44,413 nucleotides of DNA from assembly GCA_036675585.1 (NCBI GenBank), contig JAKFES010000096.1, positions 1-44,413 of the forward strand. The letters run 5' to 3'. The notes under the pieces were generated by a model. That model did not search any database. It had not been told where the DNA came from and saw only the letters and a list, made by a program, of their open reading frames with translations. Below are positions 1 to 7,381 of the stretch, piece by piece. This stretch comes from Zeimonas sp036675585. Its GTDB lineage: Bacteria > Pseudomonadota > Gammaproteobacteria > Burkholderiales > Burkholderiaceae_E. A program made the translations under genes and the position numbers. Every line of letters starts with the position of its first letter. Positions within the stretch are counted from its first letter, which is position 1.

Positions 1-869
1 AGCGTGCGCCCGAGCGCGCGCAGACGCGGCCGGTGCGAGGGCGCCGGCGCGCCGGTGACCGGATCGCGCTCGGCGTCGCGCCCCGATTCCCCGGCAATGA
101 ACTGCTTGACCATTCGGTCTTCCAGCGAGTGAAAACTGATGACCACGAGGCGCCCGCCTCGCGCCAGGCGCCCGACGACGCGCTCGAGCGCTATCGCGAG
201 CTCTTCGAGCTCCTGATTGACGTGAATCCGTAGAGCTTGAAACGTGCGGGTGGCCGGGTCCTTGCCCACCTGCGCCCGCCCGCGGCGACGGACGACAGCC
301 GCGACGAGCGCGGCAAGCTCTCCGGTCGTGCGCAGCGCGTCGGCGCCGAGCTCGCCGCGGCGAGCAACAATCGCCTTTGCAATCGGAACAGCAAACCGTT
401 CTTGCCCATACTCGCTCACCACCCTTGCGATGTCGTCCTCGCTCGCTTGGAGCAACCACTCGCGAGCCGAAACTCCGCGCGTCGGATCCATCCGCATGTC
501 GAGCGGACCGCTGGCGCGGAAACTGAAGCCGCGGGCCGGATCGTCCAGCTGCGGCGACGAAACGCCCAGATCGAGCAACGCGCCGTCGACCCGATCGAAG
601 CCGTGCGCATCGAGCACGGCGTCGAGCTCGGAGAAGCGTGCGTGCGCGATCGAGAAACGCGGATCGGCCCAGCTGCGACCGACGGCGACCGCTTCGGGAT
701 CGCGGTCGATCGCGAGCAGCCGGCCTTCGGGGCCGAGCCGCTCGAGGATGGCCGCGCTGTGCCCGCCGCGCCCGAACGTGCAGTCGAGGTAGCGACCGTC
801 GCGGCGAAGCGCGAGCGCGTCGATCGCCTCGCCGAGGAAAACCGTCTCGTGGCCGAGCCCTGGTTGCAC
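1..869 (-). CDS. rsmH: 16S rRNA (cytosine(1402)-N4)-methyltransferase RsmH, 5' part (gene runs off the window)
   Basis: Translation of the minus strand gives the N-terminal and central part of RsmH (MraW), the SAM-dependent enzyme that N4-methylates C1402 of 16S rRNA in the decoding site. Visible landmarks are the HETVFLGEA start region, the SAM-binding stretch DCTFGRGGHSAAIL, the DLGVSSPQLD block and the RIHVNQELEEL and VISFHSLEDRMVK blocks, all characteristic of the family. An in-frame TGA at 900-902, which is also the mraZ stop, leaves the GTG at 867-869 as the only start codon between that stop and the conserved domain. The gene lies 30 bases after mraZ, the conserved start of the dcw cluster. 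The stop codon lies beyond base 1. Confidence 0.95.
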   Translation of the reverse strand, partial: MQPGLGHETVFLGEAIDALALRRDGRYLDCTFGRGGHSAAILERLGPEGRLLAIDRDPEAVAVGRSWADPRFSIAHARFSELDAVLDAHGFDRVDGALLDLGVSSPQLDDPARGFSFRASGPLDMRMDPTRGVSAREWLLQASEDDIARVVSEYGQERFAVPIAKAIVARRGELGADALRTTGELAALVAAVVRRRGRAQVGKDPATRTFQALRIHVNQELEELAIALERVVGRLARGGRLVVISFHSLEDRMVKQFIAGESGRDAERDPVTGAPAPSHRPRLRALGRT

Positions 870-899
870 GCTATTGCGCCGTTCACGATGTTCGAAGGA

Positions 900-1328
900 T
901 CAGAAATTGAAGTTCGCGATCGCTTCGGGCATGCCCGCTTCGATCGCTTCGCGTTCCTTGGCCGCCAGCAGCGCCGAATCCCAGATCTCGAAATGGCTGC
1001 CCATCCCCAGCATCATCACTTCGCGCGTGAGCGACGCCGCGGCGCGCAACTCGGGCGAAACCAGGATGCGGCCGGTGGCGTCCATGTCGACGTCGAGCGC
1101 GTTGCCGAGAAAGATGCGGGTCCAGTTGCGCGCGCCGATCGGCATCGTGGCCAGGCGCTCGCGGTGCGATTCCCACACCGGGCGAGGGAACAGCAACAGG
1201 CAGCCGTCCGGGTGACGGGTCAGCGTGAGTTTGCCCTCACACTGCGCGGAAAGCGCATCGCGATGACGTGTCGGGACCGTCATACGGCCCTTCGCGTCGA
1301 GCAGCAGCGCGGAGCTTCCCTGGAACAT
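900..1328 (-). CDS. mraZ: Transcriptional regulator MraZ
   Basis: The protein of 142 residues has two SpoVT/AbrB-like half domains, each with the family DxxGR signature (DAKGR near residue 11 and DATGR near residue 79). MraZ is a DNA-binding repressor that opens the dcw (division and cell wall) cluster and binds repeats in its own promoter. The start chosen is the ATG at 1326-1328 (MFQGSSAL, the usual family N-terminus). It is preceded by GGAAG three bases upstream, a short spacing. An ATG seven codons further upstream is in frame but would add non-conserved residues. rsmH follows after 30 bases, so the two are almost certainly co-transcribed. Confidence 0.95.
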   Translation of the reverse strand: MFQGSSALLLDAKGRMTVPTRHRDALSAQCEGKLTLTRHPDGCLLLFPRPVWESHRERLATMPIGARNWTRIFLGNALDVDMDATGRILVSPELRAAASLTREVMMLGMGSHFEIWDSALLAAKEREAIEAGMPEAIANFNF

Positions 1329-1376
1329 TGGCTTCCGACCCGACCCCACGGGACGAAAACCGCATTTTCAGCGGCT

Positions 1377-1406
1377 CTCCTCCCACAAATTTGCACTTAT
1401 TTGCAC
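1377..1406 (-). promoter_or_regulatory. MraZ operator: three tandem 10-bp repeats
   Basis: Reading the minus strand from 1406, three consecutive 10-mers each begin with GTG: GTGCAAATAA (1406-1397), GTGCAAATTT (1396-1387) and GTGGGAGGAG (1386-1377). Known MraZ operators are GTG/TGGG-type repeats with a 10-bp period upstream of mraZ, and this array has that position, number and spacing. It lies 49 bases before the mraZ start codon. The surrounding stretch, about 1361-1440, is markedly AT-richer than the rest of the window, as expected for the dcw promoter. I do not see a convincing -35/-10 pair. Confidence 0.75.
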
Positions 1407-1593
1407 CTGGCGCCACTCTACGGAAAAGAAAATGCCAAGGCAAGTCGAAAGGACCGTTTTTTCTTGTCGCAACAGGGACTTAGCGCCGACACTTCAAGCA
1501 CGTTTGATCCGACAGTTACAGTCGAATCAGTCGCTTGGCGCCGATTTGCAATGTCGAGTGTGAAGGTCGAACCGGTCGGGAACCGATTCGCAG

Positions 1594-1616
1594 GCGCGCC
1601 GCGAGACTCGGCGCGC
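1594..1616 (-). terminator. GC-rich hairpin after the reductase gene, possible terminator
   Basis: A perfect 8-bp stem (GCGCGCCG at 1594-1601 and CGGCGCGC at 1609-1616) encloses a 7-base loop. It begins 8 bases beyond the stop codon of the reductase gene at 1625. The position fits the end of the catabolic transcription unit before the dcw promoter. There is no run of T residues after the stem, so it would be a weak or factor-assisted terminator at best. Confidence 0.4.
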
Positions 1617-1624
1617 AGCAACGC

Positions 1625-2584
1625 TCAGAGATCGAGGACCAGCAAATCGCTGCGTGCGCGCGAGACGCACGGGCACATCCGGTCGCCGCTCGCCCGCTCC
1701 GCATCGGTCAGGCAGGCGTCGCGGTGATCGATCTCGCCGGCGAGCACCGGCGTGACGCACGTGCCGCAGATACCCTGCTCGCACGACGTATCGAGTGCGA
1801 CATCGTGCTCGGCGAGCACCTGCGCGATCGATTTTCCGGCCGGTACCGTCAGTTCGACGCCGCTGCGCGCCAGCCGCACCCGGAACGCGTCGTCGCCTGC
1901 CGCTTCACGCGCCGGGTCGTCGCCCGAGAAATACTCGCTGCGGATCGATTCGGCCGGCCAGGCCGGGCGGGCGACGTCTTCGACCAGCGCCATGAACGGG
2001 CGCGGACCGCACAGGTACAGCAGCGCATCGCCCGGACGCCGGGCCAGGCCGCGCGACAGGAACGCGCGCACGTCGTCGGCGCCCAGGCCGTAATGCAGGT
2101 GCACCGACGCGGCGAAGCACGGCGCCGACAGCACGTCGAGGAACGCCGCATGGCGCGCCGACCGCGCGAAATACTGAAGCTCGAACGAGGCACCGCCGGC
2201 GACGAGTTCGCGGCTCATCGCCAGCAAGGGGGTGATTCCGATGCCGCCGGCGATCAGCACGTAATGAGATGCCCCCCGCTCGAGCGCGAAGAGGTTGCGC
2301 GGCTCGCCGATCGTCAGTTCGTCGCCCGCCCGGATCGCGTCGTGCATCGCCTGCGAACCGCCGCGCGATTGCGGCTCGCGCTTGACCGCGATCGTGTAGC
2401 GCGGATCGTTCGGATCTCCGCACAGCGAATAGGAGCGGACGATTCCGGGGCGCACGTGCACGTCGACATGCGCGCCCGCGCTGAAGGCGGGCAGGCGCGC
2501 GCCGCCGGCAGGGGCGAGCTCGAAGATGCGGATCTCGTCGGTCGCGTCGACGATCCGCTCGACGCGCACCTTCAGCGTTCCCAT
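1625..2584 (-). CDS. Phthalate dioxygenase reductase-type oxidoreductase (FMN, NAD, 2Fe-2S; PDR/VanB family)
   Basis: This reductase of 319 residues should pass electrons from NAD(P)H through FMN and a 2Fe-2S cluster to an oxygenase, most plausibly the Rieske protein at 9431-10702. The domain order is the one usual for the PDR/VanB class: flavin domain first (RSYSLCGDP near residue 50, the R-x-Y-S flavin motif), then the nucleotide domain (AGGIGITP near 112 and LCGPRPFM near 191), then a C-terminal plant-type ferredoxin with C268, C273, C276 and a fourth cysteine at 304 or 306. The length is normal for the family. It is the last gene of the unit AspDH-like / VOC / reductase, 42 bases after the VOC gene. 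The physiological partner is inferred from context only. Confidence 0.93.
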   Translation of the reverse strand: MGTLKVRVERIVDATDEIRIFELAPAGGARLPAFSAGAHVDVHVRPGIVRSYSLCGDPNDPRYTIAVKREPQSRGGSQAMHDAIRAGDELTIGEPRNLFALERGASHYVLIAGGIGITPLLAMSRELVAGGASFELQYFARSARHAAFLDVLSAPCFAASVHLHYGLGADDVRAFLSRGLARRPGDALLYLCGPRPFMALVEDVARPAWPAESIRSEYFSGDDPAREAAGDDAFRVRLARSGVELTVPAGKSIAQVLAEHDVALDTSCEQGICGTCVTPVLAGEIDHRDACLTDAERASGDRMCPCVSRARSDLLVLDL

Positions 2585-2626
2585 CGGCGATTCACCCGAA
2601 CCGGTTGACCCGTATCACGCTCGCGC

Positions 2627-3616
2627 TCACAGCAGATAGAGCGCGAAATCCGCGGTGATCGCATCGAGATCGGGCCCGATCGCGTCGTCCGCGTAGAGCT
2701 GCACCAGGAACCCGTCGGGATCGCGCAGCAGCACCGCACGCCGATGCGCATCGTGGATCTCGACCTCGATCGGGACTCCGGCAGCGCGCGCGGTTTCCAC
2801 CGATTGCTCGAGGTCTTCCTGGCTGGCCACGCGCAACCCGACATGGTGGTATCCGACCGATCGTGTCGGGCCGGAGCGGATCAGCGTCAGGCACGCGCCC
2901 GGGCAGGCGCCCGACATCGCCGCGATCGAGCCGTCTGCGCCGCGCGAAACGACGCGCAGCCCGACGATGCGCTCGTAGTGCGCGATCGCGGCGTCGAGAT
3001 CGCGCACGACGAAAGTCGCGTGTGTCGTCCCGACGGGATGAAACAGCGCCTCGGGACTGCGCCGGATCTCCGGATCGACGTGGTAGCACGGCTCGGCGAC
3101 CGGCGGCGTCGTGCCCGGCGCCCAGTGCGGCTTCGGCTTCGTGACGATGCCGCTTCGCTGGCTGCGCCAGTCCCGGACGACGTCGGCGTACAGCTCGTAG
3201 ACGTTGCCGTCGGGGTCGACGTTGTAGACGCTGTGCGCGATGTCGTGATCCATCGTTCGCAGGAACGTCTCGCCGTCGTGCACCGCACGCCGGTAGCTCT
3301 CGACGAGTGCGGCTTCGGTTTCGAGCTCGAACGCGAAATGATTCAGCTGCCCCGGCAACGCGCCGCGGGATTTCGCCAGGGCTCCGCCCGCATCGATGAA
3401 GCCCACGTCGTGGTGCGTGTTCCCGTTGCTGACGAAGCCGCCACCGGCCGCCGGCGTTCGATAGACTTCCTCGATGCCGACGACGTTCTTGTAGAACTGC
3501 ATCGACGCATCGAGGTCGCCGACGTAGAGATTGACGTGCCCCACGCGGCGCGCGGCAAAATACGGCGTCGTCGCGGGAGCGTTCGCAGCCCCGGCTTGCA
3601 TGCCCCTCTCCGTCAT
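2627..3616 (-). CDS. Two-domain VOC protein, extradiol ring-cleavage dioxygenase-like
   Basis: The protein of 329 residues has two vicinal-oxygen-chelate (glyoxalase/bleomycin resistance/dioxygenase) domains, at about 21-147 and 193-312. Their order and length match type I extradiol dioxygenases such as catechol 2,3-dioxygenase. By inspection the N-terminal domain has the ligand set H27, H93, E141, and the C-terminal domain has H199, H257 or H258, and Q306 where a glutamate is expected. In characterised two-domain extradiol enzymes the metal site is in the C-terminal domain, so the arrangement here is unusual. The ATG at 3614-3616 overlaps the TGA of the preceding gene (ATGA), which suggests translational coupling. 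An internal ATG five codons later is an alternative start. Ring cleavage is inferred from the neighbourhood; lyase or isomerase activity cannot be excluded. Confidence 0.85.
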   Translation of the reverse strand: MTERGMQAGAANAPATTPYFAARRVGHVNLYVGDLDASMQFYKNVVGIEEVYRTPAAGGGFVSNGNTHHDVGFIDAGGALAKSRGALPGQLNHFAFELETEAALVESYRRAVHDGETFLRTMDHDIAHSVYNVDPDGNVYELYADVVRDWRSQRSGIVTKPKPHWAPGTTPPVAEPCYHVDPEIRRSPEALFHPVGTTHATFVVRDLDAAIAHYERIVGLRVVSRGADGSIAAMSGACPGACLTLIRSGPTRSVGYHHVGLRVASQEDLEQSVETARAAGVPIEVEIHDAHRRAVLLRDPDGFLVQLYADDAIGPDLDAITADFALYLL

Positions 3617-4473
3617 GTGCCGACCTGAACCGGGTTGCCGTACTTGCGGATCGCTGCGACGACGCTCAGCGCGGTGATCCGGCCGGTCTTCGGGTTCTCC
3701 TGCGTCGGGATGTTCTGGATCTCCATGGAGAACGAGGCGCTGTCGCTTTCGACGACGATCCGGTGTCGATTGCGGTCGGCGGCCGGGTCGGCCCAGATCT
3801 CGATCATCGTTTTCTCGGGTCCGATGCCCGCGAGGCTGAGCGCCGCGACCACGTTGACGTTGGCCGGAAAGCCGCGCACCGCGTCGCGCGCATTGCCTTC
3901 GAAGACCTTCAACGGCTCGCTCAGACCGTCGAGCGAGATGTCGCGTTCCGCAAGATACGGCGCGCCCTTCAGGCCGTTCGGCGGTTTTCGCGTGATCATC
4001 CGGACCGACTCGATCGTGCCTTCGGCCGCCGCCTGCACCGCGTCGAGTCCGATCAGCGCGCCGGTCGGCGCCACGATCCGTGCGCCGTACTGGCGTGCCG
4101 CCTCGAACAGATGTGGGCGCGAAACCAGCGCTCCGACGCTGATCACCATCAGGATCCGCCCGCGCGCGAGCGTCGCGTCGGCGAGCTCGTCGAATGCGCT
4201 TGCCGGCATCGCCTCGACGACGAGGTCGGCCACCTCGGGCAGGTCGCGAAGCGGCAGGATCGGCGCGTCGCATCCGAGACCGTCCAGGAAGCTGCGCGCC
4301 CGCGCGACGTCGCGCGCCGATGCCGCGACGAGTCGGCAATCGGGAATCGAATGCACGATTCGCTCGGCGACGACCTTTCCGATCGCGCCCAGGCCCGCGA
4401 TCGCGACGCGAAGCGGCTTCACTTTCCCCGGCGTGCGCGCGAATGATCCGACGCCGATCGTTGTCGCTGTCAA
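3613..4473 (-). CDS. L-aspartate dehydrogenase-like protein (DUF108 family)
   Basis: The protein has an N-terminal Rossmann motif (AIAGLGAIGKV) and the C-terminal catalytic/dimerisation domain of the aspartate dehydrogenase family, ending in the typical NPKTGRITALSVVAAIR block. Family members interconvert L-aspartate and iminoaspartate/oxaloacetate with NAD(P). An ATG at 4551 is in frame, but the region from it contains the promoter at 4504-4560. I therefore take the TTG at 4471-4473, which has AGGGAG eight bases upstream and gives 286 residues, close to the family length of about 270. It is the first gene of a three-gene unit. The role in an aromatic pathway is not obvious: it may process an amino or oxo acid from the ring, or act on a different substrate. 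Confidence 0.85.
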   Translation of the reverse strand: MTATTIGVGSFARTPGKVKPLRVAIAGLGAIGKVVAERIVHSIPDCRLVAASARDVARARSFLDGLGCDAPILPLRDLPEVADLVVEAMPASAFDELADATLARGRILMVISVGALVSRPHLFEAARQYGARIVAPTGALIGLDAVQAAAEGTIESVRMITRKPPNGLKGAPYLAERDISLDGLSEPLKVFEGNARDAVRGFPANVNVVAALSLAGIGPEKTMIEIWADPAADRNRHRIVVESDSASFSMEIQNIPTQENPKTGRITALSVVAAIRKYGNPVQVGT

Positions 4474-4503
4474 AGCTTCGACTCCCTGGTAAGACGCATG
4501 TTC

Positions 4504-4560
4504 AGTATTGGCGCAAGCCGAAAGCGCGACAAATGACTTTTGCATCGGCATCGATCAGCT
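4504..4560 (-). promoter_or_regulatory. Promoter P3 with shared 35-nt element, upstream of the AspDH-like gene
   Basis: The shared element occupies 4560-4526. Its end contains the -35 box TTGTCG (4532-4527), followed by exactly 17 bases and a -10 box AATACT (4509-4504, 4 of 6 matches to TATAAT). Without gaps it matches 23 of 35 bases of the element before the binding-protein gene and 21 of 35 of that before the SDR gene. The left part is conserved (ATCG), but the right half of the TCG-N7-CGA dyad is not (TGC instead). The position rules out the upstream ATG at 4551 as the start of the next gene and supports the TTG at 4473. Confidence 0.7.
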
Positions 4561-4579
4561 TGCATCACGATGAGCAGGC

Positions 4580-6262
4580 TCACGCATGCCTGCGGTCGAG
4601 GTACGACGCGTACAGCTGCAAGGGCACGACGATCACCATCAGCAGCGCGACGAGCACCATCGCGAGCGCAGCGGCACCGGTCACGTTCGGATACCCCCAG
4701 AGCAGCCAGAGCGCGGAGCTCAGCACGACCGTCTGCGACGTGAGGAACACGAGCGGGATGGCGAGGTCGCGCATCGCGTGCGCGAAGATGAACAGCCACG
4801 CATTGAGGATCTGTGGCCGCACGATCGGCACGACGATCCGGAAGATCGTGCTCATGCGGCCTACGCCGCTCACCTCGGCCGCTCGTTCCAGGTCGCCGTG
4901 GATCTGGATGAGCGCCGCATGCAGCGTCCGCACGCCGAAAACGAGATTGACGCTGACCTGGGCGAGCACGATGGCCGCGATCGTTCCGTACACCGGCGTG
5001 CGCACGTACAGCAGCAGCACGGCGAGCGCGAGCACGATGTGCGGGATCGCGATCGGCAGGAACGCGAGCGTGTCGACGATCTGACCGACGACGCTCTTCG
5101 AGCGCAGCGAGACGTACGCGACCATCATGCTCACCGCGACGGCGAGCGTCGAGCCGGCCACGACGACGATCACCGTGTTCTTCAGCCCCGTCCAGAACAT
5201 CGGCGAAAGGAAGAGCTCCCGGTAGTTGTGGATCGAAACCGTGTCGAGCGCGGCCGCCGACGGGATCCGGTAATAGGGAACGAGGCTGGCCCAGCCGAGC
5301 ATCGCAACGGGCGCGAGCGAGATCGCGAAGAACACGATCGCGTACGGATAGGCGAACCATTTCCGCCCGCCGAGCGACGCGCTGCTCATCCGGTACTGCT
5401 TGCCCGAGACGATCGAGAACTTCTCGCCCATGCGCGTCAGTCGCCGGTACAGGCCGATCAGCACGATCGCGACCACCGTGAGCAGCACGCCGAAGGCCGC
5501 GCCCAGGTTGTAGTTCGGCGCACCGAGCTCGGGCGAGCTGAGCAGGAACATCCGCGTGCTCAGGACCTGGATGCCCGCGGTCAGCCCGATCGACAACGGG
5601 ATGTCGAACACCTGGATCATGATCATGACCGTGTAGATCAGCACGGCCAGCAGCCCCGGGAGCAGCACCGGCGCGATGATCCGGACCAGCGTCGTCAACG
5701 GATGCACGCCGGCGAGAACCGCGGGAAACTCGAGCTTGGCGTCGAGATTGCGAATCACGCCCGAGAGCATCAGGTAGACGGTCGGCGTCAGCAGGAAGCC
5801 GCTCACCACGACCATCATCCCCATGCTGTAGATGTTGATCGGACCGTACGTGGCCTCGACCCCCGGAAGCATGCGGATCAGGTGGTTCGCGTAGCCGTTG
5901 TTCGGGTTGAGCAGCAGGATCCAGCCGAACCCCTGGATCAGCGGCGGCAGGCCCATCACGAGCGTCATCAGGATCCGGACGACCGTCTTGTAACGGAAGT
6001 CGGTGCGCTCGGTGAGCCACGACCAGACCGTCGCGAACACGCCGGCGAGCGCGATCGTCCCGCCGACGTAGATCGCGGTGTTGGCGACGAGCACCGGCAG
6101 GTCGCCCTGGCCGAAGAGCGACCGGAAATGCTCGAGCGTGGGCGTGCCGAACTGCAGGCCGTAGGTGCCCTGCGGACTGACGCTCGTGAGCAGCAGCACC
6201 GCGAGCGGAACCGCCGTGAGCCACAGCAGGAACGTGACCGAAAGCGCAACGACCGGCAGCAT
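4580..6262 (-). CDS. ABC transporter permease, fused double domain (Fe3+/thiamine/spermidine type)
   Basis: This inner-membrane protein of 560 residues contains two copies of the BPD_transp_1 permease domain in one chain, like ThiP or FbpB. About 12 hydrophobic segments can be read. The two cytoplasmic EAA-type loops, which contact the ATPase, are visible as EFPAVLAGVHPLTTLVRII near residue 205 and ERAAEVSGVGRMSTIFRIV near residue 470. The ATG at 6260-6262 lies 8 bases after the stop of the ATPase gene. With the ATPase (6271-7380) and the binding protein (10749-11882) it forms a complete importer. The family carries iron, polyamines and, in catabolic clusters, organic acids; here the substrate is presumably the compound attacked by the Rieske oxygenase, but this is inference. 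Confidence 0.93.
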   Translation of the reverse strand: MLPVVALSVTFLLWLTAVPLAVLLLTSVSPQGTYGLQFGTPTLEHFRSLFGQGDLPVLVANTAIYVGGTIALAGVFATVWSWLTERTDFRYKTVVRILMTLVMGLPPLIQGFGWILLLNPNNGYANHLIRMLPGVEATYGPINIYSMGMMVVVSGFLLTPTVYLMLSGVIRNLDAKLEFPAVLAGVHPLTTLVRIIAPVLLPGLLAVLIYTVMIMIQVFDIPLSIGLTAGIQVLSTRMFLLSSPELGAPNYNLGAAFGVLLTVVAIVLIGLYRRLTRMGEKFSIVSGKQYRMSSASLGGRKWFAYPYAIVFFAISLAPVAMLGWASLVPYYRIPSAAALDTVSIHNYRELFLSPMFWTGLKNTVIVVVAGSTLAVAVSMMVAYVSLRSKSVVGQIVDTLAFLPIAIPHIVLALAVLLLYVRTPVYGTIAAIVLAQVSVNLVFGVRTLHAALIQIHGDLERAAEVSGVGRMSTIFRIVVPIVRPQILNAWLFIFAHAMRDLAIPLVFLTSQTVVLSSALWLLWGYPNVTGAAALAMVLVALLMVIVVPLQLYASYLDRRHA

Positions 6263-6270
6263 CGGGCGCT

Positions 6271-7380
6271 TCAGAAATAATGGATCGCAACCGGCGCGCA
6301 GCCGATGACGACCTCGTCGACCGGTTCGGCATCGTGCGCGCTCACGTCGACGCACACCTGGTGCGTGCCGTTGGTGCACGAAACCTCCACGTGCCCGCCG
6401 AAGAACGTCGTGCTCGCGACCCGCATCGGGAACCGGTTCCAGCCCGGCCGATCCGGCGCTCGGCCGCCGAGCAGCGCGAGGTCCTCCTGCTTGATCACCA
6501 GCGTGTATCGCTCCCCGGCCGCCACCGGCCGATTCGGTTGCGTTGCGACGCGCAGCGCCCCGACGCCGGTCCGCGCGACCCATTGACCGCTCGTGCCATC
6601 GACCGATTCGACCGATGCGTCGAACAGGTTCGACGAGCCGAGGAACTCGGCTGCGAAGCGGGTGCACGGGCGCGCGTAGATCTCGCGCGGCGTGCCGACC
6701 TGTTCGACTCGACCTTCGTTGAGCAGCACGATGATGTCGGACATCGACATCGCCTCGCGCTGGTCGTGGGTCACGTAGACCGCGGTCATTCCCGCGCTGG
6801 TGACGATCGATCGAATCTCGCGCTGCATCCGGATGCGCAGGCTGGCATCGAGGTTCGACAGCGGCTCGTCGAGCAGCAGGATCGACGGGTTCTGCGCGAG
6901 CGCGCGCGCCAGCGACACGCGTTGCTGCTGCCCGCCGCTGAGCAGCGGCGCGGGCCGTTCGCTGAAGTCGGCGAGCTTTACCTTGTCCATCGCGCTGTCG
7001 GCGCGCCGCGCGAGCTCGGCGCGATCGCGCACGCGATTGGCGCCGTGGCGGATCGGGAACTCGACGTTCTGGCGCACGGTCATGTGCGGCCAGATTGCGT
7101 AGCTCTGGAACACCATCGCGATGTTTCGTTCCGCCGGCGGCGCATAACGGCCGGCCGCCGTGTCGACGATCGGACGCCCGTCGATCGAGATGCGCCCGGC
7201 CGTCGGCTTGTCGAGCCCCGCGATCAGGTTGAGCAGCGTCGACTTCCCGCACCCGCTGGGCCCGAGCAACGTGACGAACGCGCCGGTCGGCACGTCGACG
7301 GAGACATCGTCGAGTGCCAGGTGGCGGCCGCCGATGCTCTGCGGATACGACTTCGAAAGGGACTCGACCGTCAGCCCCAT
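6271..7380 (-). CDS. ABC transporter ATP-binding protein (spermidine/Fe3+ type, with TOBE-like C-terminal domain)
   Basis: The ATPase subunit of 369 residues has Walker A GPSGCGKST (40-48), the Q-loop at Q92, the signature LSGGQ (147-151), Walker B ILLLDEP with E172, and the switch histidine H205. The last hundred or so residues form the regulatory TOBE-like domain found in PotA/FbpC/MalK-type ATPases. The ATG at 7378-7380 starts one base after the TGA of the Gfo/Idh gene, so the genes are tightly linked. It powers import by the fused permease encoded directly downstream. Confidence 0.95.
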   Translation of the reverse strand: MGLTVESLSKSYPQSIGGRHLALDDVSVDVPTGAFVTLLGPSGCGKSTLLNLIAGLDKPTAGRISIDGRPIVDTAAGRYAPPAERNIAMVFQSYAIWPHMTVRQNVEFPIRHGANRVRDRAELARRADSAMDKVKLADFSERPAPLLSGGQQQRVSLARALAQNPSILLLDEPLSNLDASLRIRMQREIRSIVTSAGMTAVYVTHDQREAMSMSDIIVLLNEGRVEQVGTPREIYARPCTRFAAEFLGSSNLFDASVESVDGTSGQWVARTGVGALRVATQPNRPVAAGERYTLVIKQEDLALLGGRAPDRPGWNRFPMRVASTTFFGGHVEVSCTNGTHQVCVDVSAHDAEPVDEVVIGCAPVAIHYF

Positions 7381-7381
7381 G

